Assembly (NCBI GenBank): GCA_026075535.2
Contig: AP026538.1
Span: 10,602,001 to 10,666,000 of the forward strand
DNA from: Tricholoma matsutake
Taxonomy: Eukaryota; Basidiomycota; Agaricomycetes; Agaricales; Tricholomataceae
Length of the DNA: 64,000 nucleotides
Direction of reading: 5' to 3'
The notes beneath the pieces are model-generated. The model was not told the origin of the DNA. It did not search any database and was given only the letters and a program-made list of their open reading frames with translations. The position numbers were made by a program, and so were the translations under genes. Below, in pieces: positions 21,227 to 30,839 of this stretch (within the stretch, counting starts at the first letter, position 1; each line of letters begins with the position of its first letter).

Positions 21227-22806
21227 TCATTGCCCTATGAAGAGTAGCCCATGTTTGAGTATGATGTTCAATTTCGAGTCCACCATTCCTTGCTTTAGGT
21301 CATCCAGGATTCCTAGGCACCAAGGGTCACTATGATATCCCTTTTTAATCCTAGTAATCAGCTTTGGGTCGGAATGAATGGAGAAGACTGCGGCAACTAC
21401 CACACCTGGTGTTTCCATGTCCACCAAGTCCGGGAGCCTGGATAGTGTGCCGGCAACTGTATTCTTATGTCCATTGATATAAGTTATGCTGTATTCGAAT
21501 TGTGAAAGGTACTCCATCCAATGAGCCTGTCGCTGTGACAGATCTCGTTGTAAATCGAAGTTCTGTAAGGTCTTATGGTCGGTGCGGATGTGAATGTGAG
21601 AGCCCAGTAAGTCAACTCGCCACTTTTTGAGCGCCCTCATAATTGCTAGCATTTCTTGTTCATGGACAGGATAGTTCCATTTGGCGCTGTTCATCTGCCT
21701 GCTTTCAAAAGCTACCGGCCAGGCGGCTTCCCATGTCACCCCAAACAAAAGTACAGCACCCATTCTTCTCTTGCTTGTGTCGCACATAACGAAAATTTTG
21801 TTGGGTCTGGGGTTCTCGTGGTCAATTGTCATCAAGCAGTCTCTGCTGATAACAAGTCTTTTGATGTTGTCGAACGCGGCCTGATGATGACAAGTCCAAG
21901 ATGGGAAGGCCGCATTGCATTCTTTCCGAGTAAGTGGCATGAGTACCGTGGTGTATTCAGCAAGAGTGGGGAGAAATGCTGCAATATATCTGACTAGTGC
22001 TAGGAATTGGCGCACATGCTTTGCCAATTTTGGTGCTGGCCAGTTGAGAATACACAGGACTTTTGATTGGTCCACCTCAATTCCCCATGCCGAGATGTGG
22101 TGACCTAAGAAGTTGATCTCTGTAGTGAAGAGTGTTGACTTCTTCAGCAAGCAGTATAAGTGAGCTTCCCTTAGTGCTTCCAGGACCTTCGTGACATTTT
22201 GCTTATGTTCCTCTACAGTATTTGACCAAATGATAACGTCATCCAGGTATATGTGGCATATCTTCCCAATAAGATCTTTGAGTGCTAGTGTGACACGCAT
22301 CTGATGTGTGGCCAATGAGTTTCGCATACCCATGGGCATAACGACCCATTCCCACAACCCAAACGGGGTCAGCGTCACTGTGTACTTGATGTCATCCGGA
22401 TGTACTAGCATCTGAAAAAAAGAATTTGTCATATCAATCTTGCCCCAGATTTTACCTTTTGCACAATCTGCTAGAATGTCATCGATTCGTGGAAGTGAGT
22501 AATTGTCTGGGACCATTAATCTGTTCAGGTGTCTGTAATCGTTTACCCACCGAGGTAGGACCATTGGGTCCGCTTTCAGTATTATGAAAGATGGAGAGGC
22601 ATATGGGGATGACAATGGACGGATCCTCCCTGCTGCTACATGTTGATTAATCAGCATTTTCCATCCCATTCTGTATTTGCGTGGGCATCCATATGCATGC
22701 GAGACCGAGACCGGTGCCCCAGGCATCAGTTTTATATGGTGGTAAACGGTGCAAGGAAGGTCTTTTACATGTGGTATATCGGATGGGAAGCGGTCGACAA
22801 AGTAGC
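21227..22806 (-). pseudogene. Family B reverse transcriptase and RNase H
   Basis: One long minus-strand frame. It starts in the protease-RT linker (FPSDIPHVKDLPCTVYH), then the RT: INQHVAAGRIRPLSSPYASP, VNDYRHLNRLMV, catalytic IYLDDVIIW, and RNase H with FVMCDTSKRRMGAVL, EQEMLAIMRALKKW and RTDHKTLQNF. It runs in frame with the integrase, separated by a TGA at 21227 (GQ*LVIPK). A frameshift near 22806 separates it from the protease frame. The YLDD and RNase H acidic residues are kept. Confidence 0.92.
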
Positions 22807-23886
22807 TTTTGTTTGCTTGTCTAATTTTCGCAATGTTGCTTCTCCAGCCAATTGCACGATCCGAGTTTTGATTGTTGCAATGAGATCAGGTGGGCCGGTC
22901 GTGAACGCCATCATATCAAAATGTCCTGGGTTTTCATCAAACAGAGCCATCAGCTCCATATGGACGAGAACTCGCTTCTTGCGTGCGTTTTGCTGTCCGG
23001 CTTTGATTTGTTGCACTTCAAGCTTACAATGTTCTGGTGGTAATTTTCTGATAGGTCGACGATGTAGTTTGGGGTCGGGGGGATTCAATAGATCATAGCC
23101 AGAATCTTTTGCAATGACAGTCCTAAGTTCGGCGTCGACAACTATTTTATTTTTCACTAGAAAATCGAGTCCAAGTATTAAGTCGGTGTGTAGCTCAGGA
23201 CAAATGATTGCGTTGATAACATGGGAGTGCCAGAGGGCATCCGGGGATTGAATTGACAGTTTACAATAATGCGTTAAGATGAGGGGCGTTGCTGAATTAT
23301 TCTTCTTCATGAAAGCTCCAGAGACAGAGAGAGATTTGAAAAGTGGTCTTGCAGTGAGGCACAGGATCTCCGCAAGCTGGCTAGAAATCAAGACTGGAGA
23401 CGAACCGTGGTCAATGAGAGCATCAACAGGAGTGGGAGCACAGGTAGCGGGGGCATCAATACAACATGTCCAACGAAGGTGTTGGGGAAGAGCAAAAGGC
23501 GAAGGCATGTACTCATCTACTTTGTTAGCATCCACAAATTCTTCCGAATCGCCATTGCTTTCACTCTCTTCCAAAACTGCATCTGCCTCGAAAATTGTGG
23601 TGACCATGGTGGATGTGGTCTGTGACACTGCTTGGATCTTGTCATATGCCGCTTTGGCTTTGGCCACATTTGCAGCCGTCACCCTCTTGCAATCTTCGAG
23701 CGTTGGGCGGGGGTTGGTACAGTTTTGTCCCAGGTGTCCCGTGTAAAAAATTCGAGACTTGTAACACCCAAGGTGTTGCCTGAGGAGAGTCTTCTCATCG
23801 TTGGTGAGAGGTTTGAGAGGGGTGGTGTATGGGGTCGAAGTACTGCTGGGAGTGCTATCGATGTTAGAGGCAGAGGAATCACACAA
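22765..23886 (-). pseudogene. Family B zinc knuckle and protease
   Basis: Minus-strand frame with a degenerate knuckle CYKSRIFYTGHLGQNC near its start (a Cys of the CX2C pair reads Ser). An aspartic protease region follows with VDALIDHGSSPVLIS, where the active-site triad reads DHG instead of D-S/T-G, and LILGLDFLVKN. A Lys/Arg-rich linker ends the frame. The family resemblance is clear from order and neighbours; the changed DHG makes activity doubtful. Confidence 0.82.
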
Positions 23887-24720
23887 TACATTACCAGTTC
23901 ACGGCGCGGTTCACCCATCCCGCGCGGCTGGCCTGTAAGTCCTGCTCCAAAAGCTGGAGTCACTCCATCCACTCCTCAAAGTCTGTAATTGTGTTGAGTG
24001 TGCCTTTGGATGCACTGGGGGCGGTGCCGTTGTTAGCTTTGTACAAACGCTTCATGCCATCAGAGAGGCATGGGATCAAATGTAGGCGGAAATGGTTGTC
24101 AGGAATATGATATAGTGATTTGGCAGCACCGAGTTCATTGTTGGCGTTGCAAATGTTGTTTACCCAAGTGACAAAGTCTGTAGAATTTTGAGCAATGATC
24201 TGATCTTGTACGAGCTCGTCTTCCCACAAACGAGGCAAGAATTTCTTCTTGAGAGCGACAAGAAATTCAGGGAAGGTCAGAGTGACAAGACGGGCTTCAT
24301 CAGCGTTAATCCAGGATTGGACAGCAGTGGACTCGAAATTGTAAATGATTTTCCCTACACGTTCATCTCTTCACGGAGAAGTAATGGCAGCACGCGGTTT
24401 TGAATTCACGGATCACTTTAATCGTGAGGCAGCCCACAGAGAGAAGAGGTGCAGAAGACGGTGATGCCTGTTTAACCTCGGCAGGTGCATACAGTGGAGC
24501 AACATTGGGTGTCATGGTGAAGACTGGACTGGCAGTATCTGACTTGGAATCGGAGGAAGGGATATGATGGGGTGGTGGTTGCATTTGAGCTGGAGCTGGA
24601 GTCGAGGCTGGGGATGGAGATAGTGAAGAAAGCGAGGACGGTGCTGTGGTCGGTGGGCGTAATGCATGCGCTCTGCTCCTGGTGGTGAGTGGTACAGTTC
24701 ATGAGGGAATTCGAGACAGG
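23887..24720 (-). pseudogene. Family B gag (broken in three frames)
   Basis: Minus strand, pieces in different frames: a proline/serine-rich N-terminus (24584-24363, PHHIPSSDSKSDTASP), then VGKIIYNFESTAVQSWINAD and FPEFLVALKKKFLP, then PRLWEDELVQDQIIAQNS and FEEWME (24238-23960). This is the order expected for a Ty3/gypsy capsid. At least two frameshifts separate the pieces. Confidence 0.78.
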
Positions 24721-25131
24721 TTGACGGGGTCACAGTGTGATTTTAAGGTGGCGAGTCTGGGTGTTACACTGTTGGGGCGGGGTGGTTATATATATACGAT
24801 ACAGGGATACTCTGGGGATTGGGGCGGGTGAGACAGCGCCGGTGTTCTGAGTGTTCTGGTGCAGTAGGGACTTCTCGCCCAGAAAGGGTAGATGACTATA
24901 GTGTTCTGATGCGATTGGACTTCTTGCCCAGAAGGGGTAGATGACCATGTAGATAACGCTGGGTATAGAAAACTGATGTACAACCTGGTGTCGCTTGGAA
25001 GTTATATTTGACAGGTGCGCTTCTCCACGAGAAGCAAGAGTAGGAGGCAGGGGGTTTTTATTTCTGGGAGTTCCTGCTGGAATGCTTTGAAAGAGAAGGA
25101 GGTTTCATCGAGTTCAAATTTAAAAAAAAAG
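24721..25131 (-). other. Family B 5' untranslated region
   Basis: About 400 bp between gag and the 5' LTR. It contains an imperfect direct duplication of about 47 bp (GTGTTCTGGTGCAGTAGGGA at about 24848 and GTGTTCTGATGCGATTGGAC at about 24899). I could not find a convincing primer binding site next to the LTR; an A9 run lies there instead. Confidence 0.6.
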
Positions 25132-25345
25132 TGTAATGAAGGCACTCTCATGCCTTGATCACTTAAGAATGAGAGACCAAGTAAATTGGAACTTGATATG
25201 GATTAAGGTAGAATGAGAGTTAACTACGACATTGTTTCGGGAAATCAACACTCGTGCATGTGATCACATATATTAGTAATGGTCCAGAAGGGTAAGGTAA
25301 TGCATGTTGCAGCAAGGTAGTAGGATAATAGGAAATTATCTTACA
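25132..25345 (-). repeat. 5' LTR of family B
   Basis: 214 bp copy of the LTR at 19624-19837, with the same TGTAA and TTACA ends. Followed by GGGAG, the right copy of the target duplication. Confidence 0.95.
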
Positions 25346-26671
25346 GGGAGTATTTGTCATCCTGAAAAACATGACAAGTGGCTCGAAGGATCCTCGACGC
25401 ATGGCAAATGCAGCCATCCACTCATCTCCTTTCTTTATTCCTACATTGTTGTATCCCTATCATAAATCCAATTTTGTAAAGACCTTGGCTTTTCCCACCT
25501 TGTCGATTGTTTCTGAGATCAACGGCAAGGGGTACGTGTTCTTCACTGTCCACTCATTCAGATACCTATAATCTGTACACATCCTCTTCCTTTGGTCTTT
25601 CTTTGGCACAAAGAATATTGGTGATGTCTGTGGTAATTTCAAAGGTCAGATGTATCCTTTCCGCAATTGCTCCTTCAGGAACACATCCACTTCTTCTTGT
25701 TCCATCGGAGATAATGGATATACCTTCAACTTCTTCGGCACAAACCATGGCTTCATCTCAATTGCATGATCCCATGGCTTCCATACCGGCATTCACTCAG
25801 ACTCCTTCTTCTGAAACACTGACAAATATTCATGATACACCTTCAGCACCCACTCCTCCACTGGCTTCTCCACCTTCACAATATTCTTGTCCCATGACTG
25901 TCCTCCACGAATTGCTCTAAAGGTTTGCTTCTGCTCTTCTTTCTCGATCATGATTGGAACTTCCCCATTTGGCATTTCCTCATCCTCCACTTCCTCCATC
26001 GTAACAGAATACTTCCTCAGATGTTCTTTCTCTTTCTTTTTCCTTTTCTCCTTCTTCATCTTCCTCCCATACACATTACATTCCTTAGGACAACGAGTCA
26101 TTTGTACTTTCCCAGTTGTCCAATCAATTTCAGGATTATGCTTCCATAACCACGGACATCCTATTATTAGATTGGTTTTCCCAAGATTGCACACTTCAAA
26201 TACGGCTCGCTCCTGATGCTCCTGATACTTTAATACCATAGTCACCTCCTCCTTGATAGTTCCTCCACGAGTGACTGTTCCATCAATATTATACACCATT
26301 ATAGGTTGCACCAGCTTGCGTGTGTTAATACCATTTCCGGTAATTAAGGATTGATTAATGAATAATCCTGTAGCACCACTATCAAGCAATGCTTCCACAT
26401 CAATCACTGCATGCATGTCCACTGTCTTCAGTCCCATAGTCAAGATGATTTCGGGTTCTATTCGTGCAGAGTGAATAAAGAACTTAGGGGTTTTCGGAAA
26501 TGACGCATGACAATTTTCTTTGTCACATGATTTGCAACAGTTGTATGCCTCCTCGTCACATGATTCAGAACAGTTGTACTCCTCCTCAATTTCCTTTTCT
26601 GATTTACTCTGGGTTTCCTCGGATACTAATACATTGTAACGATTCTGGGTCACCAATGGGGAAACCTTCAC
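25346..26671 (-). pseudogene. Family A copy 2 protease and RT N-terminal part
   Basis: Minus strand. It opens one base-frame back from the gag stop (overlap at 26668-26671) with VSPLVTQNRYNVL, then the protease EALLDSGATGLFINQ and NLIIGCPWLWKHNPEIDW. After a Lys/Glu-rich linker come [46 protein letters not shown] and [14 protein letters not shown], where family B interrupts. TGA stops occur in ESE*MPVW, GYI*PLK and after FTKLDL. Confidence 0.9.
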
Positions 26672-27765
26672 TGGGACTCTTCCACAAAATTCTTCTGCCT
26701 GCCTTCCTCCAGCTTCACTTCCTCGATTGTAGCTTTCCTAATCTTTCTTTTCTGCCTACAATTCCTAGAAATATGTCCTAACTGCCCACAGTTAAAACAT
26801 TTAAGTGGGGCTTGTCTCCCTGCTTGATCAACCTCCATTGCCTCTGCTGGTGCTGCTGACTCTGTAACTATAGGTGTCACTGCCATGGCCGGTGGCTGCA
26901 CCCTTGGAGCTTGCACCTGAGGTGCTTTTCCTTTCTCGGACTTTCCTCCTGATGACTTTCCAAATTTACTACTTCCATACATCAACTTTGACTCCACTTG
27001 TTCCTGCCGATATTGCTGGTCAAGGCACATTGCCCAATTATACCACTCATCCAACTTCTCTGGCATAGAAGGTAGTCAGTAGATAGACTTGAATAAAGAG
27101 GGATTTAATCCTGCTTTCAAAAATTCTACCAACGCAGCTTCTCCCATATCCATTTGTGAAGCTTCTGCTTTGAACTGCAAAATAAATTCATCTGCCATTA
27201 GGGAACCTTGGCGCATGGTCTTTAATTTAGCATTGGCTGTCACCTTTGGATTAGGATCTCCAAACTGTGCCTCCAATCTCTCCAGAAATTCCTTGAAGGT
27301 TGCAAATGGTTTATGTCCCACAGCAATTTGATTTATAGCCTCATTTCTCCAGAACTGTGCTTTCCCCCCCTGAATGTATGAGAGAGCAAACATAATCCTA
27401 GACTCAGCTGTATAAAACTCTGGCTTCCTCCCATGGATGTACAATACTATAGAGCTGATGAAGGATTTTGTATTCTCCATGGTACCATCAAAGATTTGTG
27501 GGGGCATGTACTTAGGTAAGCGCGCTCTTCCATTTCTGGATTTCTCTGCCATCTCATCCTCCTGCAACATCCACTCCACCATCTCCTCCATCTCATCATC
27601 TCTTTCTCCTGTCATCTCTGGTTGTACTTCCACTTGTCTGGGCTGTGATGCTGCCAACACTGACACTAATTGTGACATTTGCGCTGTAAGCGCATCAATT
27701 TTTGCCTCTAGTGCTGGTGTGGGAACAGGATTAGGGCTGGGATTAGAAGTTGAGGGTTTGGACAT
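26668..27765 (-). pseudogene. Family A copy 2 gag, one stop
   Basis: ATG at 27765 (MSKPSTSNPSPNPVPTPALE). The N-terminus has a predicted coiled-coil segment (KIDALTAQMSQLVSVL) and an acidic stretch. The capsid-like part follows (PPQIFDGTMENTKSFISSI, FKEFLERLEAQFGDPN), then a TGA at 27076 in IY*LPSMPEKL (Arg expected). The C-terminal part has a proper CCHC knuckle CFNCGQLGHISRNC and a basic tail. It stops with TGA at 26668-26670, which overlaps the protease frame. Apart from the one stop this gag is intact (about 365 residues). Confidence 0.92.
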
Positions 27766-27950
27766 AATTGTAAAATCTGTGATGAATCACTTCTTTGACA
27801 AATTCAAGATTTGTTCTTAGAGACCTCTCCAAACATTTACAGGTCATGTCATGGTTCGTTAATCATTTGTCAATTGTTTGTCAATTGTTCATCATTTGTC
27901 GGGCACCTAATTTGGCACTTCGGATCAATAACCCTTCCAACAGTGCCTGA
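27766..27950 (-). other. Family A copy 2 5' leader, part 1
   Basis: Leader sequence between gag and the hAT MITE. It has repeated phrases CAATTGTT and CATTTGTC around 27865-27900. No gene. Confidence 0.6.
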
Positions 27951-27958
27951 TCTCGGAG
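27951..27958. other. 8-bp target duplication TCTCGGAG (left) of hAT MITE
   Basis: TCTCGGAG at 27951-27958 and again at 28238-28245, directly outside the two ends of the foldback element. Confidence 0.9.
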
Positions 27959-28237
27959 TAGTGTTGCCATGGCTCGAGCCGCATTTTTTGCTATCTTGGG
28001 AAATAAATTATGTAAAATCACTGAAATATTTGAGGAGCTAGATCCCATCAAAAGCCGAGGGGTCTCCTGCCAACTCTAAGCCACCAGAATATCTCAGGAA
28101 CCACTTCTCCGATCGCTTAGAGTTGGCAGGAGACCCCTCAGCTTTTGATGGGATCTAGCTCCTCAAATATTTCAGTGATTTTACATAATTTATTTCCCAA
28201 GATAGCAAAAAATGCGGCTCGAGCCATGGCAACACTA
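27959..28237. mobile_element. Snap-back hAT-type MITE
   Basis: 279 bp made of two 123-bp arms (27959-28081 and 28115-28237) that are perfect reverse complements except for one base, around a 33-bp centre. Ends read TAGTGTTGCCATGG and its complement. The 8-bp target duplication and the TAGTG-type end are the hallmarks of hAT elements. There is no coding capacity, so it must have been moved by a transposase in trans. Confidence 0.92.
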
Positions 28238-28245
28238 TCTCGGAG

Positions 28246-28536
28246 ATATCACTGAATTTGGCTTGTAACTAAAATAGTCGTCCGAATAGAGTGATGTAAA
28301 TCATAACTAAACCAGATCCAATCGGTTGTCTGGTTGCAGCTGTCCTAATGATGAGTACTGCCTCTCGATCACTGGCAGTCACAATGTAAGGCGAGGCCTG
28401 GCATCGGCATACAAAAGAAAAGGTAGATTACGTATATACAAGTACTTCCGGCTCGTGCTGAAAGGATGAGTAATCGGATGTGGCACAGTGAAACAATGAT
28501 GTATGCGCAAGTAAGAGAAGGTGCACTGATATGGGA
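28246..28536 (-). other. Family A copy 2 5' leader, part 2
   Basis: Non-coding leader between the MITE and the primer site. Nothing else recognised. Confidence 0.6.
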
Positions 28537-28547
28537 AGTTGTGTTCT
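28537..28547 (-). other. Putative self-priming primer binding site, family A
   Basis: On the element strand AGAACACAACT lies 2 nt after the 5' LTR. It is the exact complement of AGTTGTGTTCT, which is present in all three LTRs of this family about 33 bases after a TATATAAA box (28761-28768 and 28725-28735 in this LTR). Confidence 0.7.
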
Positions 28548-28549
28548 TC

Positions 28550-28970
28550 TGTTAGGGCGACACCCACTATCTGCTAGCTAAGACTGTGTGGGTTCTCTCT
28601 ACAACAAGGGGGTGGGATCTGCACTTGTGATGGGGGAATTGATGGTTTTGATGTGAGGGGTTATTAATAGGTGAATTTGTTGACAAAGGCCTTTCACACC
28701 TAAAACATAGGTGGAATACCTAAGAGAACACAACTCGGTCCCCTAGGTGTATATTTAGGGTTTATATACTATGTTACACATATTGTACATTATTGTTACC
28801 GATGCATGCATACATGCATGTACATCTTGATGCATGCGAAATAAAATTCTCATGCTATCAAAGTGTAGTGTCATTTAGCATCATTTGGCATCATTTAGTG
28901 TAATGTAGCATAATTCAACATAATAAAATAAAAATGACATTTTATTAGGTAATGGGGTGGTTTCCTAACA
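28550..28970 (-). repeat. 5' LTR of family A copy 2
   Basis: 421 bp, ends TGTTAGG and CCTAACA; followed by the CACTC duplication. It is 10 bp shorter than the 3' LTR at 16645-17075, mostly through loss of one short unit in the GGCATCATTT array. Confidence 0.95.
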
Positions 28971-28975
28971 CACTC

Positions 28976-29400
28976 ATGAAGGATAGCGTGAAGATGATCT
29001 TCTTGTCATTTGTATCGTAGACCTGGTCATTGATTTGCAAGTACAGGTCTATCTCCTGCAGGAACTTGGTGGTCTTGGTCCGCTCTCCTGAGCAGTCTGT
29101 GGGCAATTGGATTTGAATGTCCTTCATGGACATTATTCGTGCAGTTGCAGCGGGTTCGGACATCTCATTGTAGAGGTTGTTGATTTCATCTGTTAGGAAG
29201 CGGGTAGATGTTTCAGGTGGGGGTGTGTGTGGTTGTTCAAAGCCTTTGTCAGTGAGGAAATCTCCTCTTTGTCTTTCAGCTGATCCGTAGAACCAACACT
29301 GTGCTGAGGTCAAGTAATGGACTAGTCTTCCATTATATTGGTACCAAGATGAACCTGGCTGTGGTTCTGCTTCTCTTGGTGGTCAGTCTGGGGTTTGTCT
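28976..29400 (-). pseudogene. Family D gag, N-terminal part
   Basis: Minus strand frame reading STRFLTDEINNLYNEMSEP, ERTKTTKFLQEIDLYLQIND and DTNDKKIIFTLSFMS. The last motif is the conserved capsid segment of this gypsy group. It is cut at 28976 by family A copy 2 and continues at 16639. Sequence upstream (QPGSSWYQYNGRLVHY) stays open to about 29400. The start codon is uncertain. Confidence 0.82.
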
Positions 29401-30480
29401 AGACCCAGGTCACTGTGGTGTGTATCAAGACGTATTGCCTACACCTAGGTAGGTGGGCTAGCAGATAGTTTAGACCTGATGTTAAGGGCGAAGCCTCAAC
29501 CACTCGATCTAGTCAATTGTCGTTTGATGAGGTGCTTCCTCGACAAGTCATTCAGCACTAGTCTTACTCAGAGCATCCAATGTAAGATGGATAGTGCACT
29601 CTAGCAGGCCTTCTGTGTAGAGTCATTCAGGTTCACACACTAAGGGGCTTTCTTAGTGGTTTTGAGTAAGTTTACAAGTTTGCAAGTTAAGGCTGTGGAA
29701 TGCCTAGATCTAAACTAAGGTCATCCCTACTATGAGTCACAGTACTTATACTACAAGGGAGGTCCTTATCATCCAATCGGAAAGGTAGATGTGTATCAAG
29801 TAAGAATAGAAACAATAGGCCTCATACCTTGCATGAGGCAACCAATGTCATGGAGTGCTGCAGCGCAGCATGTCGATCATGAGAGTCCAACATCATGGAC
29901 CTCATGTCAAGGGGCTGTCATATCACAGCATGTGTGGGAGTGGGTTTGGGTGCATGGAGTCACCATGTGTCAAGGGTGCCTTCCATGGGAAGGGGATCAA
30001 ATGCATGCAGTGGGCATGTGTCATGTGTGTGTCTGGCATCAAGGACATGCCCTAAGCATGAATCATGGAGTGCCTCCTGTCTGGAGGGGATTGTTGGGTC
30101 GGGTCAGCTGGGTTCCATGAGTTACAAGGAAAATTGTAACAATGGGTGCTGATGAAGAGGGATGGGCTGACAGATGGCAGGGAGAAGATGACGACAATGA
30201 CAACAAAAATGTGGAGGGTGGTGACAAAGAACAACATGGGGGCAACAACAAATGACAATGTGGGGACAACAACAAACAACAACACAGGGACGATGTGAAT
30301 GGGGGATGCAACAAATGACGAGGCTGACAACGAGTACTGGGGAACGATGTATGATGCACTCGCACTACAAATGTGAGGCTGTGGGGTGTTTCCTTTCATT
30401 TTTTTCATTTTTTCCCTTCTCTCTTTTGTTATTCAATCTTTTTTTTCTTTCTTTTTGTCTTTCTATTAGCAACATCCCAC
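29401..30480. other. Unassigned; probable family D leader/LTR remnant and low-complexity DNA
   Basis: The first 400 bp are where the 5' LTR and leader of family D should lie, but its other LTR is not in the window, so I cannot define ends. From 29830 to 30120 the DNA is rich in CATG words and from 30170 to 30330 in GACAACAA-type words. ORFs here are low complexity. No gene recognised. Confidence 0.5.
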
Positions 30481-30484
30481 CGCT

Positions 30485-30500
30485 GTGAGCACCTGCTCAC
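30485..30500. other. Dyad GTGAGCA-CC-TGCTCAC
   Basis: Perfect 7-bp stem with a 2-nt loop followed by AGGGTG. An isolated member of the dyad family clustered at 35755-37310. Confidence 0.6.
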
Positions 30501-30621
30501 AGGGTGATGTAAGTTGTATCACATATAATATAATTTAATTAGACAGCAAAAAATAGTAATAGTCACTATTACTATACCTTTATTACAGACAGTACCTTAC
30601 AGACTGCATAGAGTACTTTTT

Positions 30622-30800
30622 GTATTGTAAGACCAGTTCAGACTGATGCCAGGACCAACAGCAACTGGACCGATATGAACCAGTCCTATGTGGTTTGGTC
30701 AGGTTACATAGATATGAGGGTGCAGTTGCAACCAGTTGCAGTTGCGGTTGCGGCCCATCATTGTCTAAAAACTGGACCAAACTGGACCTTATAACACTAT
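30622..30800. mobile_element. Remnant of a TAGTG-ended MITE
   Basis: The right end GGACCTTATAACACTA matches the right end of the MITEs at 49416 and 54875, and the interior has the same words (ACTGGACC, CAGTTGCAGTTG). The left end is unclear and no target duplication was found. Confidence 0.5.
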
Positions 30801-30839
30801 GGTTAGTTGTTCTCAACTTATCTCCCCACCTTCATTACC

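Larger units (their letters stand above)
19624..25345 (-). mobile_element. Complete Ty3/gypsy chromovirus, family B
   Basis: 5722 bp between two 214-bp LTRs with ends TGTAA and TTACA. It lies inside the RT of family A copy 2, and the interrupted RT reads correctly across the gap once the element is removed. Flanks are GGGAC on the left and GGGAG on the right, a 5-bp target duplication with one change. Gag, protease, RT, RNase H, integrase and chromodomain are all present on the minus strand, with frameshifts and stops. Confidence 0.95.
16645..28970 (-). mobile_element. Complete family A chromovirus, copy 2, with nested insertions
   Basis: A minus-strand Ty3/gypsy element: 5' LTR 28550-28970, gag 26668-27765, protease-RT 25346-26671, RT continuation 19296-19623, integrase and chromodomain 17087-17899, 3' LTR 16645-17075. 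It contains a complete family B element (19624-25345), a 279-bp hAT MITE (27959-28237) and an inverted 1.39-kb block (17900-19295). Without the two insertions it is about 6.3 kb. It sits in gag of family D in the same orientation. Confidence 0.95.

Noticed and set aside
30052..30408. Minus-strand hydrophobic ORF resembling a membrane protein
   Set aside because: It is the complement of GACAACAA/GGGACAAC low-complexity DNA.
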